From the NCBI RefSeq assembly GCF_016820585.1, contig NZ_JADHDX010000001.1:695916-759915 (forward strand): 64,000 nt of DNA, in the 5' to 3' direction. A program made the translations under genes and the position numbers. Numbering within the stretch: the stretch's first letter is position 1; each line of letters begins with the position of its first letter. Positions 35,814-45,145 of this stretch are shown here, piece after piece. Origin of the DNA: Arthrobacter beigongshangensis (GTDB taxonomy: Bacteria > Bacillota > Bacilli > Bacillales_A > Planococcaceae). Under the pieces are notes generated by a model. It was not told the DNA's origin. It did no database searches and worked only from the letters and a program-made list of their open reading frames with translations.

Positions 35814-36662
35814 TTAGTATCTCACCCAACTTAAACCAGTCGTCCCTTCGCCAGCATGGACGCCGACGCAAACACTTAAGGGAAGTACCTGAATTTTTAG
35901 GTTCGGAAATTCCTGCAATAGTTCATCCTTCCACGTACCCGCATCATCCGTGTTATTGCAGTGGATGACTGCGATTTCTGGAATGTCGCCTTTTGTCATG
36001 TCACTGCGCAATAAGTCGGTGATGTTTTTTCTAGCACGCTTATATGCCCGAACTTTTTCTTGCATCACAGGCTTGCCGTTTTTAATTGTAATAATGAGCT
36101 TGATGTTGAGTAAGCTACTTAAAAATGCTTGTGTGCCGGAGACGCGACCACTTTTATGTAGCTGATTTAGGTTAACAGGTATGAAGGCTAATTCTGCATT
36201 TTCCTTCATCTTGTTGATAGCCATTACGACTTCTTCCACGTCATGCCCTTCGTTAATCAATTCATTGCCGAATTCAATCATTTTGATCATCGGATAGGAG
36301 CCGATTTTTGAATCGATCGGATAGACCTTGAAGTCAACCATTTGTGCAGCTGATTGAGAACTATCAAACGTACCTGACATACCACTAGAAACATGCAAAG
36401 CAATGGCGCAGTCATAGCCTTGTAGCTGTAAACTTTCATAAAGAGCGACCATTTCACCAATGGCAGGCTGGGACGTTTTAGGCGGATTTTTAGCTATGTT
36501 TAATTTTTCATAAAACAGGTCTTGTGTCAAATCAATGCCTTCTTTAAAAGCGCCCTCATCAAATACAACGCTTAACGGTAAAATATGTACATTGTGTTTT
36601 TGGATAAAAGACTCCTCTAGCTGTGCTGCCGTATCCGTAATCCAAGCAACTTTCTTCGTCAT
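35814..36662 (-). CDS. DegV family fatty-acid-binding protein
   Basis: Two-domain EDD-fold protein (about 282 residues) that binds fatty acids; FakB-type relatives present fatty acids to the kinase FakA for phosphorylation and phospholipid synthesis. Signature segments: AWITDTAAQLEESF at the start, SQPAIGEMVALYE, HVSSGMSGTFDSSQSAA (ligand-contact) and VHAGEGTTGLSW near the end. Start is ATG 36662 or TTG 36668; GAGGAG at 36674-36679 is five bases from the TTG. Followed by the VOC gene, perhaps co-transcribed. Confidence 0.9.
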   Translation of the reverse strand: MTKKVAWITDTAAQLEESFIQKHNVHILPLSVVFDEGAFKEGIDLTQDLFYEKLNIAKNPPKTSQPAIGEMVALYESLQLQGYDCAIALHVSSGMSGTFDSSQSAAQMVDFKVYPIDSKIGSYPMIKMIEFGNELINEGHDVEEVVMAINKMKENAELAFIPVNLNQLHKSGRVSGTQAFLSSLLNIKLIITIKNGKPVMQEKVRAYKRARKNITDLLRSDMTKGDIPEIAVIHCNNTDDAGTWKDELLQEFPNLKIQVLPLSVCVGVHAGEGTTGLSWVRY

Positions 36663-36821
36663 GATCAAACGACTCCTCTTATGGTGCGTATTGTAAGCTA
36701 TCTATTACCGCTAATGTATCCCGCGCATGAAAGGAGTACTAGTGACAGTTGTCATATCTAGTCGAATATTTGTCGACGCTGCCATAAATTGAACATAATT
36801 CGTACGATTCGAATATAACGA

Positions 36822-36835
36822 GGAATATACGTTCT
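36822..36835 (+). promoter_or_regulatory. LexA-like box upstream of yppE-mrfAB
   Basis: GGAATATACGTTCT resembles the Firmicutes SOS box CGAAC-N4-GTTCG: the right half GTTC is intact, the left half reads GGAAT. It lies 62 bases before the yppE start, in front of genes for DNA repair. Imperfect, so tentative. Confidence 0.35.
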
Positions 36836-36896
36836 TGTTAAGATGGTACAACCCCCTCATTTCTGCTAAAATAAAAGAAACGTCCGGAAGGGGTGT

Positions 36897-37274
36897 ATGA
36901 AGTTGAATTTACAACAAAAGACTGAAAGATTACTTGCAGTTTGCAGGGAATGTTTCGAACGCCACGCACAAATGAGGGAACTCAATCGAGAGCCTGATTT
37001 TTTCATAGAAGTTAAACCATATGCCGATCAATATCATACATTGTTGGATGAATGGACAGAGGAAGTATCCGAATTCATCAAGACAGCGAAGCCGAAATAT
37101 GTCCATCCCGTTCAAATTGACTCCTTAAATGATTCGATGAAGCAGTTTATTGTCCAGTCCTTTTATCAGAAGACAGGGAAAAAACGTTTCGTCTTATCCA
37201 TTAATTCTGCCGAATATACGTTTAAAACGATTTTAGATGCAATTGAAGTTGCTAATAATGAGGATAGAGCATGA
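36897..37274 (+). CDS. yppE: YppE family protein (DUF1798)
   Basis: Small all-helical protein of 125 residues, DUF1798. Relatives form a four-helix bundle of unknown function. The central motif KPKYVHPVQIDSLNDSMKQFIVQSFYQKTGKKRF aligns in pattern with YppE. Start ATG has GGAAGGGG four bases upstream. Its stop overlaps the mrfA start (ATGATG), so it is translated together with the repair genes, an association worth noting. Confidence 0.85.
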   Translation: MKLNLQQKTERLLAVCRECFERHAQMRELNREPDFFIEVKPYADQYHTLLDEWTEEVSEFIKTAKPKYVHPVQIDSLNDSMKQFIVQSFYQKTGKKRFVLSINSAEYTFKTILDAIEVANNEDRA

Positions 37275-39553
37275 TGAAGCAACCAGCTATTCACGAAGTG
37301 CTGGAAAAGTTACGGCAGGATCCAGACTTTTCGCCGAATGTGGCTCATTATAAAACGATTGCAGGGAAAGAGGCTGTCTATGCTGAATTCCCAAGTGAGC
37401 TTCATCCATCGATTATCAAAGCATTGGCGTCCAAAGGGATTCATCGACTATACAGCCACCAACGGGAAGCGTTTGAATTGGCTTCTGCGGGGGAGTCATT
37501 TACGGCGGTTACACCGACAGCTTCGGGAAAATCACTCTGTTATCATCTACCTGTCATGCAAAGTATTTTGGAGGATGAATCTTCACGAGCAATTTATTTA
37601 TTCCCAACAAAAGCATTGGCGCAGGATCAACTAGCCGATCTTCATGAATTAATTGAAGCGAGTGAGGAAACGATTCTCAGTTATACCTATGATGGAGATA
37701 CAGCGCCAGGACTACGTTCTAAAGTAAGAAAGTCTGGCCATATCGTATTGACGAACCCAGATATGCTACATTCGGGGATTTTGCCGCATCATACGAAATG
37801 GGTATCGTTATTTGAGAACCTGAAATATATTATCATTGATGAGCTACATACGTATAAAGGTGTGTTCGGGAGTCATGTGGCCCATGTACTGCGCAGACTA
37901 CAACGAATCTGTCACTATTACGGTAGCGATCCCATGTTCATTTGTACATCGGCGACCATTGCCAATCCACGGGAGCTTTCGGAGTCATTGACGAATAAGG
38001 ACATGCAATTGATTGCCAACAACGGAGCACCTGCGGGGAAAAAGCATTTTATATTTTATAATCCACCAGTTGTTCATCCGACGTTTGGCATTCGGAGAAG
38101 TGCTGTTTTAGAGGTGCGAGACGTTGCGGCATTGTTGTATCGAGAAGGCATTCAGACGATTATTTTTGCGAAAAGTAGAGTAAGAGTTGAAATGCTTGTT
38201 ACTTATATGAAGGAACTGACGAAGAAAAAACTGTTCGATGAGACGGTGATGGGCTATCGGGGAGGTTATTTACCTTCTGAACGACGCAAGATTGAAAAAG
38301 GATTGCGTGAAGGAACGATTCGCACAGTTGTTAGTACGAATGCATTGGAGCTTGGCATTGACATCGGGCAATTGCAGGCGTGCATTATGACCGGTTACCC
38401 GGGAAATATTGCAAGTGCTTTTCAACAAGCAGGGCGCGCAGGGAGGCGACAGGAAGAAGCGTTGATTATTTATGTCGCCCAATCTGTCGCGCTCGATCAA
38501 TACATTATTGAACATCCTGATTATTTGTTAGGCCAATCACCCGAAGAGGCACGCATTCATCCAGATAATATGTTCATTTTAATGGATCATCTGAAATGTG
38601 CTTCATTTGAATTGCCTTTTTCATCGACGGAAACTTATGGAGAGTTTGAAGTACAGGAATTACTAGCTTTTCTTGAAAGTGAAGGAGTCCTCGTCAAGAC
38701 GACAGACAAATGGCATTGGATGACGGAGCGTTTTCCAGCAAGTGAAGTAAGCCTGCGTTCTGCCTCTCAAGAAAACGTCGTCATTATCGACAAAACCCAT
38801 CCGAAAGCTACAAGAGTTATCGGCGAGATGGATCGCTTTAGTGCGATGACGCTTCTTCACGAAGAAGCTATCTATATTCATCAAGGAACGCAATTCCAGG
38901 TCGAGATCCTCGATTGGGAAGAAAAGAAAGCGTACGTCACTGAAATCGATGTCGATTACTTCACTGATGCTAATCTAGCAGTAGAATTAAAAGTGATGAA
39001 TGAAGATCAAGTGCAGTCATTTGGACAACGTGAGGCGGCATACGGTGATATTGCCGTGCTCGCGATTCCGACTATTTTCAAAAAAATCCGATTCGATTCT
39101 CACGATAATATCGGCTCTGGGCAGATTTCATTGCCAGCAGAAGAGTTACATACATCGTCTACTTGGTATACCTTCGATATTCCGGAAGGGTGGACGGGTG
39201 CCGGCTTAACGGATGCGATGACAGGTGCGGCTTATGCCATTCAGTCATTCATCCCACTCTTTGTGCGCTGTGATAAAACGGATATTCACGTCGTGCCACA
39301 AGTGAAAGCTATCCATTCTGGCAAGCCAACCTTCTTTATCTACGATAGTTATCCGGGCGGTATTGGGCTGAGTGAGAAAATATTTGATCGTTGGGATGAA
39401 TTATTACGCCGGGCAGCTGATCATGTATCGTCATGTCGTTGTGCATCGGGATGTCCTGTGTGTATCGGTGCGCAAGAGGCGGGAATAGGCATGAAGCAAG
39501 ATGTCCGTTCTTTGTTGCAAGAACTAGCAGGAGGATCCCACTATGTCCTATGA
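37271..39553 (+). CDS. mrfA: DEAD/DEAH-box helicase MrfA (YprA)
   Basis: Superfamily 2 helicase of 760 residues. Walker A is TPTASGKSLCYHLP near 83-96, DELH box near 190 (IIDELHTYKGVFGSH), SAT motif TSATIANP near 225, and the C-terminal motif VI QQAGRAGRRQE near 388. A C-terminal DUF1998 domain carries four cysteines, CRCASGCPVC, a metal site. In B. subtilis MrfA and MrfB act together against mitomycin C lesions independently of nucleotide excision repair by UvrABC. Start 37271 or the next ATG 37274; it overlaps yppE and ends 11 bases inside mrfB. Confidence 0.94.
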   Translation: MMKQPAIHEVLEKLRQDPDFSPNVAHYKTIAGKEAVYAEFPSELHPSIIKALASKGIHRLYSHQREAFELASAGESFTAVTPTASGKSLCYHLPVMQSILEDESSRAIYLFPTKALAQDQLADLHELIEASEETILSYTYDGDTAPGLRSKVRKSGHIVLTNPDMLHSGILPHHTKWVSLFENLKYIIIDELHTYKGVFGSHVAHVLRRLQRICHYYGSDPMFICTSATIANPRELSESLTNKDMQLIANNGAPAGKKHFIFYNPPVVHPTFGIRRSAVLEVRDVAALLYREGIQTIIFAKSRVRVEMLVTYMKELTKKKLFDETVMGYRGGYLPSERRKIEKGLREGTIRTVVSTNALELGIDIGQLQACIMTGYPGNIASAFQQAGRAGRRQEEALIIYVAQSVALDQYIIEHPDYLLGQSPEEARIHPDNMFILMDHLKCASFELPFSSTETYGEFEVQELLAFLESEGVLVKTTDKWHWMTERFPASEVSLRSASQENVVIIDKTHPKATRVIGEMDRFSAMTLLHEEAIYIHQGTQFQVEILDWEEKKAYVTEIDVDYFTDANLAVELKVMNEDQVQSFGQREAAYGDIAVLAIPTIFKKIRFDSHDNIGSGQISLPAEELHTSSTWYTFDIPEGWTGAGLTDAMTGAAYAIQSFIPLFVRCDKTDIHVVPQVKAIHSGKPTFFIYDSYPGGIGLSEKIFDRWDELLRRAADHVSSCRCASGCPVCIGAQEAGIGMKQDVRSLLQELAGGSHYVL

Positions 39554-40817
39554 ACAAAAGCTGATGCAGATGAAGAAAATGCTGAAAAAGACGGATAGTA
39601 AAGTCGCGCCCGAAGTTGTCAAAGTGGTTGCACAAGCTCCTACTTATGAGCAAGCATGGCTTGACGCAGGACTGACTAAAGAAGTGAACAAGCATGGCAT
39701 TGTTTATAAGCGCATTGTGGAATATGCCAAAGACTATCAGCATGGCGATATTGTTCTTTCAGGATTGAAGTCGACATTGGAAGAGTGGAAGAAATCAGGT
39801 GAAGCGCATCCTTTGTCACCGGATTTTTCGAAGCCACTCGTTTTTTTCGATACAGAAACGACAGGTTTAAAAGGAGCTGGAACGCTCATTTTTCTCCTCG
39901 GTTTTATCGTTGAGACAGCCAGCTCTTTTAAACTAACACAATATGTTTTACCAGGGCCGGACCATGAAGCTGCCTTCTTATATGCATCGAAATTATGGGA
40001 AACATCGACGACACTTGTGACGTATAACGGTAAAAGTTTCGATGTTCCCCAGCTAGAAACGCGTTGGACGATGAATCGCAAAGAAATTCCACCGTTGCTC
40101 GAACATACACAGATTGATTTGTTACATGGCTCTAGGCGCATTTGGAAAGATGAAATGGGGACGTTTAGACTGCCGGCGATTGAGGAAGAGAAATTAGGCT
40201 TCCTGCGCGATGGAGATATTCCAGGTCATATGGCGCCCATTATATATCAGGATGCGGTGAAAAATGGTCGTGCGGAACTTCTGATGAAGGTACTCGTCCA
40301 TAATGAATGGGATATTCTTTCGCTTGTTGCGCTGTATATTCGTTCGACGGATCTACTGTTGAAGACGGAAACCCCTGAATCGGCGATTTCGCATACGAAT
40401 ATCGGGAAATGGTTCGCAGATTTGAAGTCACATGAGCGGAGCAAGCAAGTTTTTGAAAGTACCATCGCAACTTATGGTGTTGATCATCCCGCAACGCATT
40501 TCCACTTTGGTTTTATCCTAAAAAGGGAGCAGCAATACGAGGATGCTGTTGCTTCCTTTACGATTGCCGCAAATGGCCTGACTGGACGTGAACGGATCAT
40601 TGCGCTTGAGGAATTAACGAAGTTGTATGAGCATAGATTAAAAGAGTTGAACAAAGCATTGGAGATAACACAAGAGGCAATTTGGTTGTTGCAAGTAGCC
40701 ACTGATTTAACAGAAGCGTTCCAGCACCGTCTAGGAAATGATTTTGCGAAACGGGAAATAAGGATTAAAAGAAAATTATTTCCCGGGCAAGCGCATAAAA
40801 TGACAAGTGGAGATTAA
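39543..40817 (+). CDS. mrfB: DEDD-family exonuclease MrfB (YprB)
   Basis: RNase H-like exonuclease paired with MrfA in mitomycin repair. The exonuclease domain (about 95-260) has DEDD motifs: FFDTETTGLKGAG, TYNGKSFDVP, and NEWDILSLVALY. A TPR-like helical C-terminus (about 285-400) follows. Length 424. ATG after AGGAGG and overlap of 11 bases with mrfA show coupling. Confidence 0.93.
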   Translation: MSYEQKLMQMKKMLKKTDSKVAPEVVKVVAQAPTYEQAWLDAGLTKEVNKHGIVYKRIVEYAKDYQHGDIVLSGLKSTLEEWKKSGEAHPLSPDFSKPLVFFDTETTGLKGAGTLIFLLGFIVETASSFKLTQYVLPGPDHEAAFLYASKLWETSTTLVTYNGKSFDVPQLETRWTMNRKEIPPLLEHTQIDLLHGSRRIWKDEMGTFRLPAIEEEKLGFLRDGDIPGHMAPIIYQDAVKNGRAELLMKVLVHNEWDILSLVALYIRSTDLLLKTETPESAISHTNIGKWFADLKSHERSKQVFESTIATYGVDHPATHFHFGFILKREQQYEDAVASFTIAANGLTGRERIIALEELTKLYEHRLKELNKALEITQEAIWLLQVATDLTEAFQHRLGNDFAKREIRIKRKLFPGQAHKMTSGD

Positions 40818-40886
40818 TTAAGACAAAAGCAGACAAATCATGGTATACTGAGTGATATGTAAACAGAGATGGAAGGGCGATTTTTC

Positions 40887-41183
40887 ATGGATACTAAACT
40901 GGATTCAAAAACAATTCTTGAAAAGGAATTTAAGGTAGGGCTTCGAGGCTATCAGCAGGAAGAAGTCGATCTATTCCTTGATGATGTCATTCAAGATTAT
41001 GAAGCTTTTAAAAAGACCATTGTAGAATTGCGTACTGAAAATGCGCGTATGAAAGAAGAGTTAGCAGAAGCACAAAAACGTCCGTCGGCAGGAAGCGCGG
41101 GCACAACAAATTTCGATCTTCTAAAACGTATTTCCAATTTGGAGAAGCACGTATTTGGTAGCAAGCTGTTCGATCAAGAATAA
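40887..41183 (+). CDS. gpsB: Cell division/growth regulator GpsB
   Basis: DivIVA-family coiled-coil adaptor that shuttles PBP1 between septum and side wall. 98 residues: N-terminal DivIVA domain ([31 protein letters not shown]), coiled coil to about residue 60, linker, and the C-terminal trimer motif [19 protein letters not shown]. The ATG at 40887 has GGAAGGG nine bases upstream; the in-frame ATG at 40869 precedes this site. Position before rnpB is conserved. Confidence 0.95.
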   Translation: MDTKLDSKTILEKEFKVGLRGYQQEEVDLFLDDVIQDYEAFKKTIVELRTENARMKEELAEAQKRPSAGSAGTTNFDLLKRISNLEKHVFGSKLFDQE

Positions 41184-41203
41184 AAAAATGCAGTGCAACT
41201 ATG

Positions 41204-41232
41204 TTGTAAATGTACTAAAAGTACTGTATACT
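41204..41232 (+). promoter_or_regulatory. Sigma-A promoter of rnpB
   Basis: -35 TTGTAA (41204-41209), 17-bp spacer, -10 TATACT (41227-41232). The predicted start near 41240 coincides with the 5' end of the RNase P RNA. Confidence 0.85.
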
Positions 41233-41240
41233 AATTTTAT

Positions 41241-41640
41241 CATAGTGTAATTTAGGTAATCGCTGCAACGCCTAAGTTGTAGAGGAAAGTCCATGCTCAC
41301 ACGGCTCTGAGATGACCGTAGTGTTCGTGCTCGGCGAAAGAATAAGCCGTGGCTTCACGCATCGCGTGTTGACGGCGGGAATAAATCCTAAGTCTTCGGA
41401 TATGGATGAGGTTCCCTGAACAGTGCCACAGTGACGTAGCTGATTCGGAAACGGGTCAGATGGAACGCGGTAAACCCCACGAGTGAGAAACCCAAATTAT
41501 GGTAGGGGCACTCTTCTGAAGGAAATGAACTGATGAAGGGACAGACAGCTGTCTGTAGATAGATGATTACCACCCTAAGTACGAGGCGTGAGCCGTTTGA
41601 GTACGCGGGAACAAAACATGGCTTATCGAATTTCCTATGG
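41241..41640 (+). ncRNA. rnpB: RNase P RNA, type B
   Basis: Catalytic RNA of RNase P, matures tRNA 5' ends. Recognised by conserved blocks: GTAATCGCTGC, GAGGAAAGTCCATGCTC, AGTGCCACAGTGACG, GGAACGCGGTAAACCCC, GAGAAACCCAAAT, TCTGTAGATAGATGATT and the 3' GGAACAAAACATGGCTTA. P1 is CATAG (41241-41245) with CTATG (41635-41639), plus AATT/AATT. About 400 nt, the same as B. subtilis. gpsB-rnpB-ypsC order is conserved. Ends are accurate to a few bases. Confidence 0.95.
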
Positions 41641-41659
41641 TATTATGGTTACATCGAAT

Positions 41660-41692
41660 GCTCTCCTATATAATATGGAGAGCTTTTCTTTT
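41660..41692 (+). terminator. Terminator of rnpB
   Basis: GCTCTCC (41660-41666) pairs with GGAGAGC (41677-41683), followed by TTTTCTTTTT. Confidence 0.88.
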
Positions 41693-41794
41693 TGATTTTA
41701 GATGACTTTAGCGAATAGAGTCCCTTTAGCATAGACAATAATAATGAAAACGATAGTGAAATAGTTGATGGAATAGGATTGGAGCTGGATAGGC

Positions 41795-42922
41795 ATGAGT
41801 GAATTTAAATTGGTGGCTACGTCTGCAATGGGGTTAGAATCCATTGTTGCGGATGAGGTGAAAGCATTAGGTTTTCAAACGACTTCGGAAAATGGCAAAA
41901 TTTATTTCCAAGGTGATGCATTAGCGATTGCGAAAACAAATATGTGGCTGCGCGTAGCAGATCGGGTGCGCATTGTAGCAGGCGAGTTCCATGCAACAAC
42001 GTTTGATGATTTGTTCGAGCAGACAAAAGCGATTCCGTGGGAACGTTTTTTACCGGTAGATGCAGCATTTCCGGTTGCAGGAAAATCTGTGAAATCAACA
42101 TTATACAGCGTGCCGGATTGTCAGGCGATTGTTAAAAAGGCAATTGTTGAACGTCTAAAGATTGCTTATAAACGAATTGGTTTCTTGGATGAATCTGGAC
42201 CTTTGTTCAAATTGGAAGTGTCCATTTTGAAAGATAAAGTGACGCTGACGATTGACTCGAGTGGCACAGGGCTTCACAAACGCGGCTATCGCGTTGGACA
42301 AGGTGATGCACCGTTGAAAGAAACAATGGCGGCAGCACTTGTCAAATTGACACGTTGGAATCCGGACCGTCCTTTCGTTGATCCGTTTTGCGGTTCTGGT
42401 ACGATTGCGATTGAAGCAGCGATGATTGGGCAAAACATTGCTCCTGGCTATAATCGTGACTTCTCGGCAGAACAATGGCCCTGGATTAACAAAAGTATTT
42501 GGCATCAAGTGCGTGAAGAAGCAGAGGATATTGCAAAATACGACCAACCTGTTGATATTACAGGTTCTGATTACGACCCTCGAATGGTTAAAATCGCACA
42601 GGAAAACGCAGCAGAAGCTGGTTTCATGGATTTGATTAATTTCAGACAGTGTGATGTAAGGGATTTGACTGTCGATGGTTTGAATGGTGTTATGGTGGGC
42701 AATCCTCCATATGGTGAGCGTCTCGGTGAAGTAGAGGAAGCGGAAGATATTACACAGGAGCTGGGTCGTATTATGAAGAATTATCCGTCTTGGTCCGTTT
42801 ATATGCTGTCTTCATTGGAAAACTTTGAGACAATGTATGGAAAAAAAGCAACGAAAAAGAGAAAATTATTCAATGGCTTTATCCGCACTGATTTGTATCA
42901 GTTCTGGGGACAACGCCAATAA
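41795..42922 (+). CDS. ypsC: THUMP-domain class I RNA methyltransferase (RlmL/YpsC type)
   Basis: SAM-dependent methyltransferase with an N-terminal ferredoxin-like/THUMP RNA-binding region (about 1-155) and a Rossmann methyltransferase domain (about 160-375). FVDPFCGSGTIAIEAA is the SAM loop and NPPYGERL the NPPY catalytic motif for base N-methylation. By family it corresponds to the RlmL N-terminal half, which makes m2G2445 in 23S rRNA; exact site here is inference. Conserved neighbour of rnpB. A terminator follows. Confidence 0.9.
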   Translation: MSEFKLVATSAMGLESIVADEVKALGFQTTSENGKIYFQGDALAIAKTNMWLRVADRVRIVAGEFHATTFDDLFEQTKAIPWERFLPVDAAFPVAGKSVKSTLYSVPDCQAIVKKAIVERLKIAYKRIGFLDESGPLFKLEVSILKDKVTLTIDSSGTGLHKRGYRVGQGDAPLKETMAAALVKLTRWNPDRPFVDPFCGSGTIAIEAAMIGQNIAPGYNRDFSAEQWPWINKSIWHQVREEAEDIAKYDQPVDITGSDYDPRMVKIAQENAAEAGFMDLINFRQCDVRDLTVDGLNGVMVGNPPYGERLGEVEEAEDITQELGRIMKNYPSWSVYMLSSLENFETMYGKKATKKRKLFNGFIRTDLYQFWGQRQ

Positions 42923-42940
42923 TCAATAGATTAAGGTATG

Positions 42941-42968
42941 TGGAAGAGGACAAGCCCTCTTCCTTTTG
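42941..42968 (+). terminator. Terminator after ypsC
   Basis: GGAAGAGG (42942-42949) pairs with CCTCTTCC (42956-42963), then TTTTG. Confidence 0.8.
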
Positions 42969-42993
42969 CATGTAAATTAGGAAGGGGTTTCAT

Positions 42994-44904
42994 ATGAAAA
43001 GTAAGATGCCATTCCCATTATCTAAAGAAAAATCATTTTATGAGTCATTGAATGATTGGATAGGGGACACGTTGTACGATGATTTAACCGAAAAAGGATT
43101 TGAATGCCGTGATGAACAAATCTATATGGCGTTTCAAATTGAACAGGCGCTGAAGGAGAAGAAAGTGCTGTTTGCAGAGGCGGGTGTAGGAACGGGGAAG
43201 ACAATTGCTTATTTACTACCTGCGATTGCCTATGCGCGATATACGGGGAAACCAGCCCTCATTTCATGTGCGGATGAGACGCTCATTGACCAGCTCGTCA
43301 AAGAAGACGGAGATATCCGCAAAGTGGGTGAGGCGCTTGGGCTAGATATTGACGTGCGTTTGGCTAAGTCACGCGACCAATATTTATGCTTGAAACGCTT
43401 GGAGGAAACGGGCAATACGTCGACAGAAGAGTATATTGAGTGGATTGAAGATAGTCTTCCAGAATTCGTGCATGGCAATGCTTCCTTGCAATCTATTCAT
43501 CCTTATGGAGAGCGTTCTGATTATCCAGCTTTGAGTGATGAACAGTGGAAAACAGTGAATTTCCACCCGATTCAGCAATGTGCAGCATGTGATATTCGTA
43601 ATCGCTGTGGGCAAACGATTCACCGTAACCATTATCGTGAAGCAGTTGAACTAGTTATTTGTTCGCATGACTTCTATATGGAGCATATTTGGACGAAGGA
43701 ATCGCGAAAGCGCCAAGGACAATTGCCGTTACTGCCAGAAGCTTCGATGATTGTTTTTGATGAAGGGCATCTTTTGGAGTATTCAGCACAACGTGCATTG
43801 ACGTATGAGGTGCAAAATAGCACATTACTGAATTTGCTAGAGCGTATCATGGTGGACGGCATTCGTGAGAACACGTTGCAGCTTATGGAGCGTCTAATTG
43901 ATACACATGAAGCCTTTTTCACACTGCTTGATAAGCTAGCAGATGATTCGGATAATGAACGTAAAGCGATTGAGAAAACAGCTGAATTACTGGCGATTGG
44001 TAAGGAATCCGTTCAAATCTCGACGGCACTTCTTGAAGAGTTCGTATTTGATGGAGAATTGTTTATCATTCCAGAGTATGATTTGAAAATGGTTGAAGAA
44101 TATTTGGATCAATACATCTATTCGATGGAGCTGTTTACGTCACAAAATGATGCAGTCGATTGGTTGGAAGAACGTGAAGGCGAGTCGACGCTTGTTATCA
44201 TGCCGCGCCTTGTGACAGATATTTTAAGAGAAAAATTGTTTTCATCGAAAACACCGATTGTCTTTTCATCTGCAACATTGTCAGTAGGAGAACAGTTTAC
44301 CTATTTGGCAGACGGCTTAGGTATCCAAGACTTCCTATCATTTTCAGTGGAATCGCCATTTGACTATGATGAAGTGATGAAAGTTTTTGCGACGGATGTT
44401 GAGGTTGGAGGCAAAGCACAGCGTGCGCTTGAGCTATTGGAAGACGGGGAGCAAACACTCATCTTGTTCAAGTCAGAACGGGCGATGCAACAGTTTAAAG
44501 ATCAAGTTCCTGCTAACTGGCAAGACCGCATTGCTTTTGAAGGGGAACGGGAATTATCTTCGATTGTCCGTGAGTTCCAGCAAAAGCAAGTCCCTGTTCT
44601 TTGTTCGTATCACTTATGGGAAGGCTTAGACATTCCGCAAGATGCATTGACGCGCGTCATTATTTATGACTTGCCGTTACCACCTTCGGATCCATTGTTC
44701 GATGCAAGACGTCAGCATGCGAAAGATCCTTTCCGTGAAGTGGATTTACCTTTCATGCTGCTCAGATTGCGCCAAGGTGCAGGACGTCTGATCCGAACGT
44801 CTGCCGATTCTGGAACGGTTCATTTGCTACTTGAAGGCGAAGAACAGCGTATGAAGGCTGAAATTGAGGGGATTTTCCCTGTTCAGATGAAAATGACGAA
44901 TTAA
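42994..44904 (+). CDS. ypvA: XPD/DinG-type ATP-dependent helicase YpvA
   Basis: Superfamily 2 DNA helicase of 636 residues, similar to E. coli YoaA/DinG. Walker A is EAGVGTGKTIAYLLPA near 62-77, DEGH box VFDEGHLLEYSA near 253, and motif VI RLRQGAGRLIRTS near 598. Four cysteines between Walker A and DEGH (C in YLCLKR, then CAAC and NRC) fit the iron-sulfur cluster of the XPD family. It is the second DinG-like helicase in the window and has no exonuclease domain. ATG after AGGAAGGGG. Confidence 0.92.
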   Translation: MKSKMPFPLSKEKSFYESLNDWIGDTLYDDLTEKGFECRDEQIYMAFQIEQALKEKKVLFAEAGVGTGKTIAYLLPAIAYARYTGKPALISCADETLIDQLVKEDGDIRKVGEALGLDIDVRLAKSRDQYLCLKRLEETGNTSTEEYIEWIEDSLPEFVHGNASLQSIHPYGERSDYPALSDEQWKTVNFHPIQQCAACDIRNRCGQTIHRNHYREAVELVICSHDFYMEHIWTKESRKRQGQLPLLPEASMIVFDEGHLLEYSAQRALTYEVQNSTLLNLLERIMVDGIRENTLQLMERLIDTHEAFFTLLDKLADDSDNERKAIEKTAELLAIGKESVQISTALLEEFVFDGELFIIPEYDLKMVEEYLDQYIYSMELFTSQNDAVDWLEEREGESTLVIMPRLVTDILREKLFSSKTPIVFSSATLSVGEQFTYLADGLGIQDFLSFSVESPFDYDEVMKVFATDVEVGGKAQRALELLEDGEQTLILFKSERAMQQFKDQVPANWQDRIAFEGERELSSIVREFQQKQVPVLCSYHLWEGLDIPQDALTRVIIYDLPLPPSDPLFDARRQHAKDPFREVDLPFMLLRLRQGAGRLIRTSADSGTVHLLLEGEEQRMKAEIEGIFPVQMKMTN

Positions 44905-44916
44905 TAACAGATATAC

Positions 44917-44947
44917 GGCTCTCCTGGTACAATGGGAGGGCCTTTTC
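44917..44947 (+). terminator. Terminator after ypvA
   Basis: GGCTCTCC (44917-44924) pairs with GGGAGGGCC (44934-44942) allowing one G-T, then TTTT. The remaining bases to 45145 show no gene or clear signal. Confidence 0.75.
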
Positions 44948-45145
44948 TTATATATGTTGGGTAGATGTCCAAATTTAACTGAGCGTAGTCGCCTTAAAAG
45001 GGAAAATGCAAAGGAGTAACTAACTAGGCTGGAGGCATCCCCAAGCGCCGAAGCGGAATTCTGTAAAATCACTCATTCTCCAAACTATAGGACAGTAAAG
45101 AATTATGTTAAAATAAAGACAGGGTATTACGAGGGAGGAATTAAT

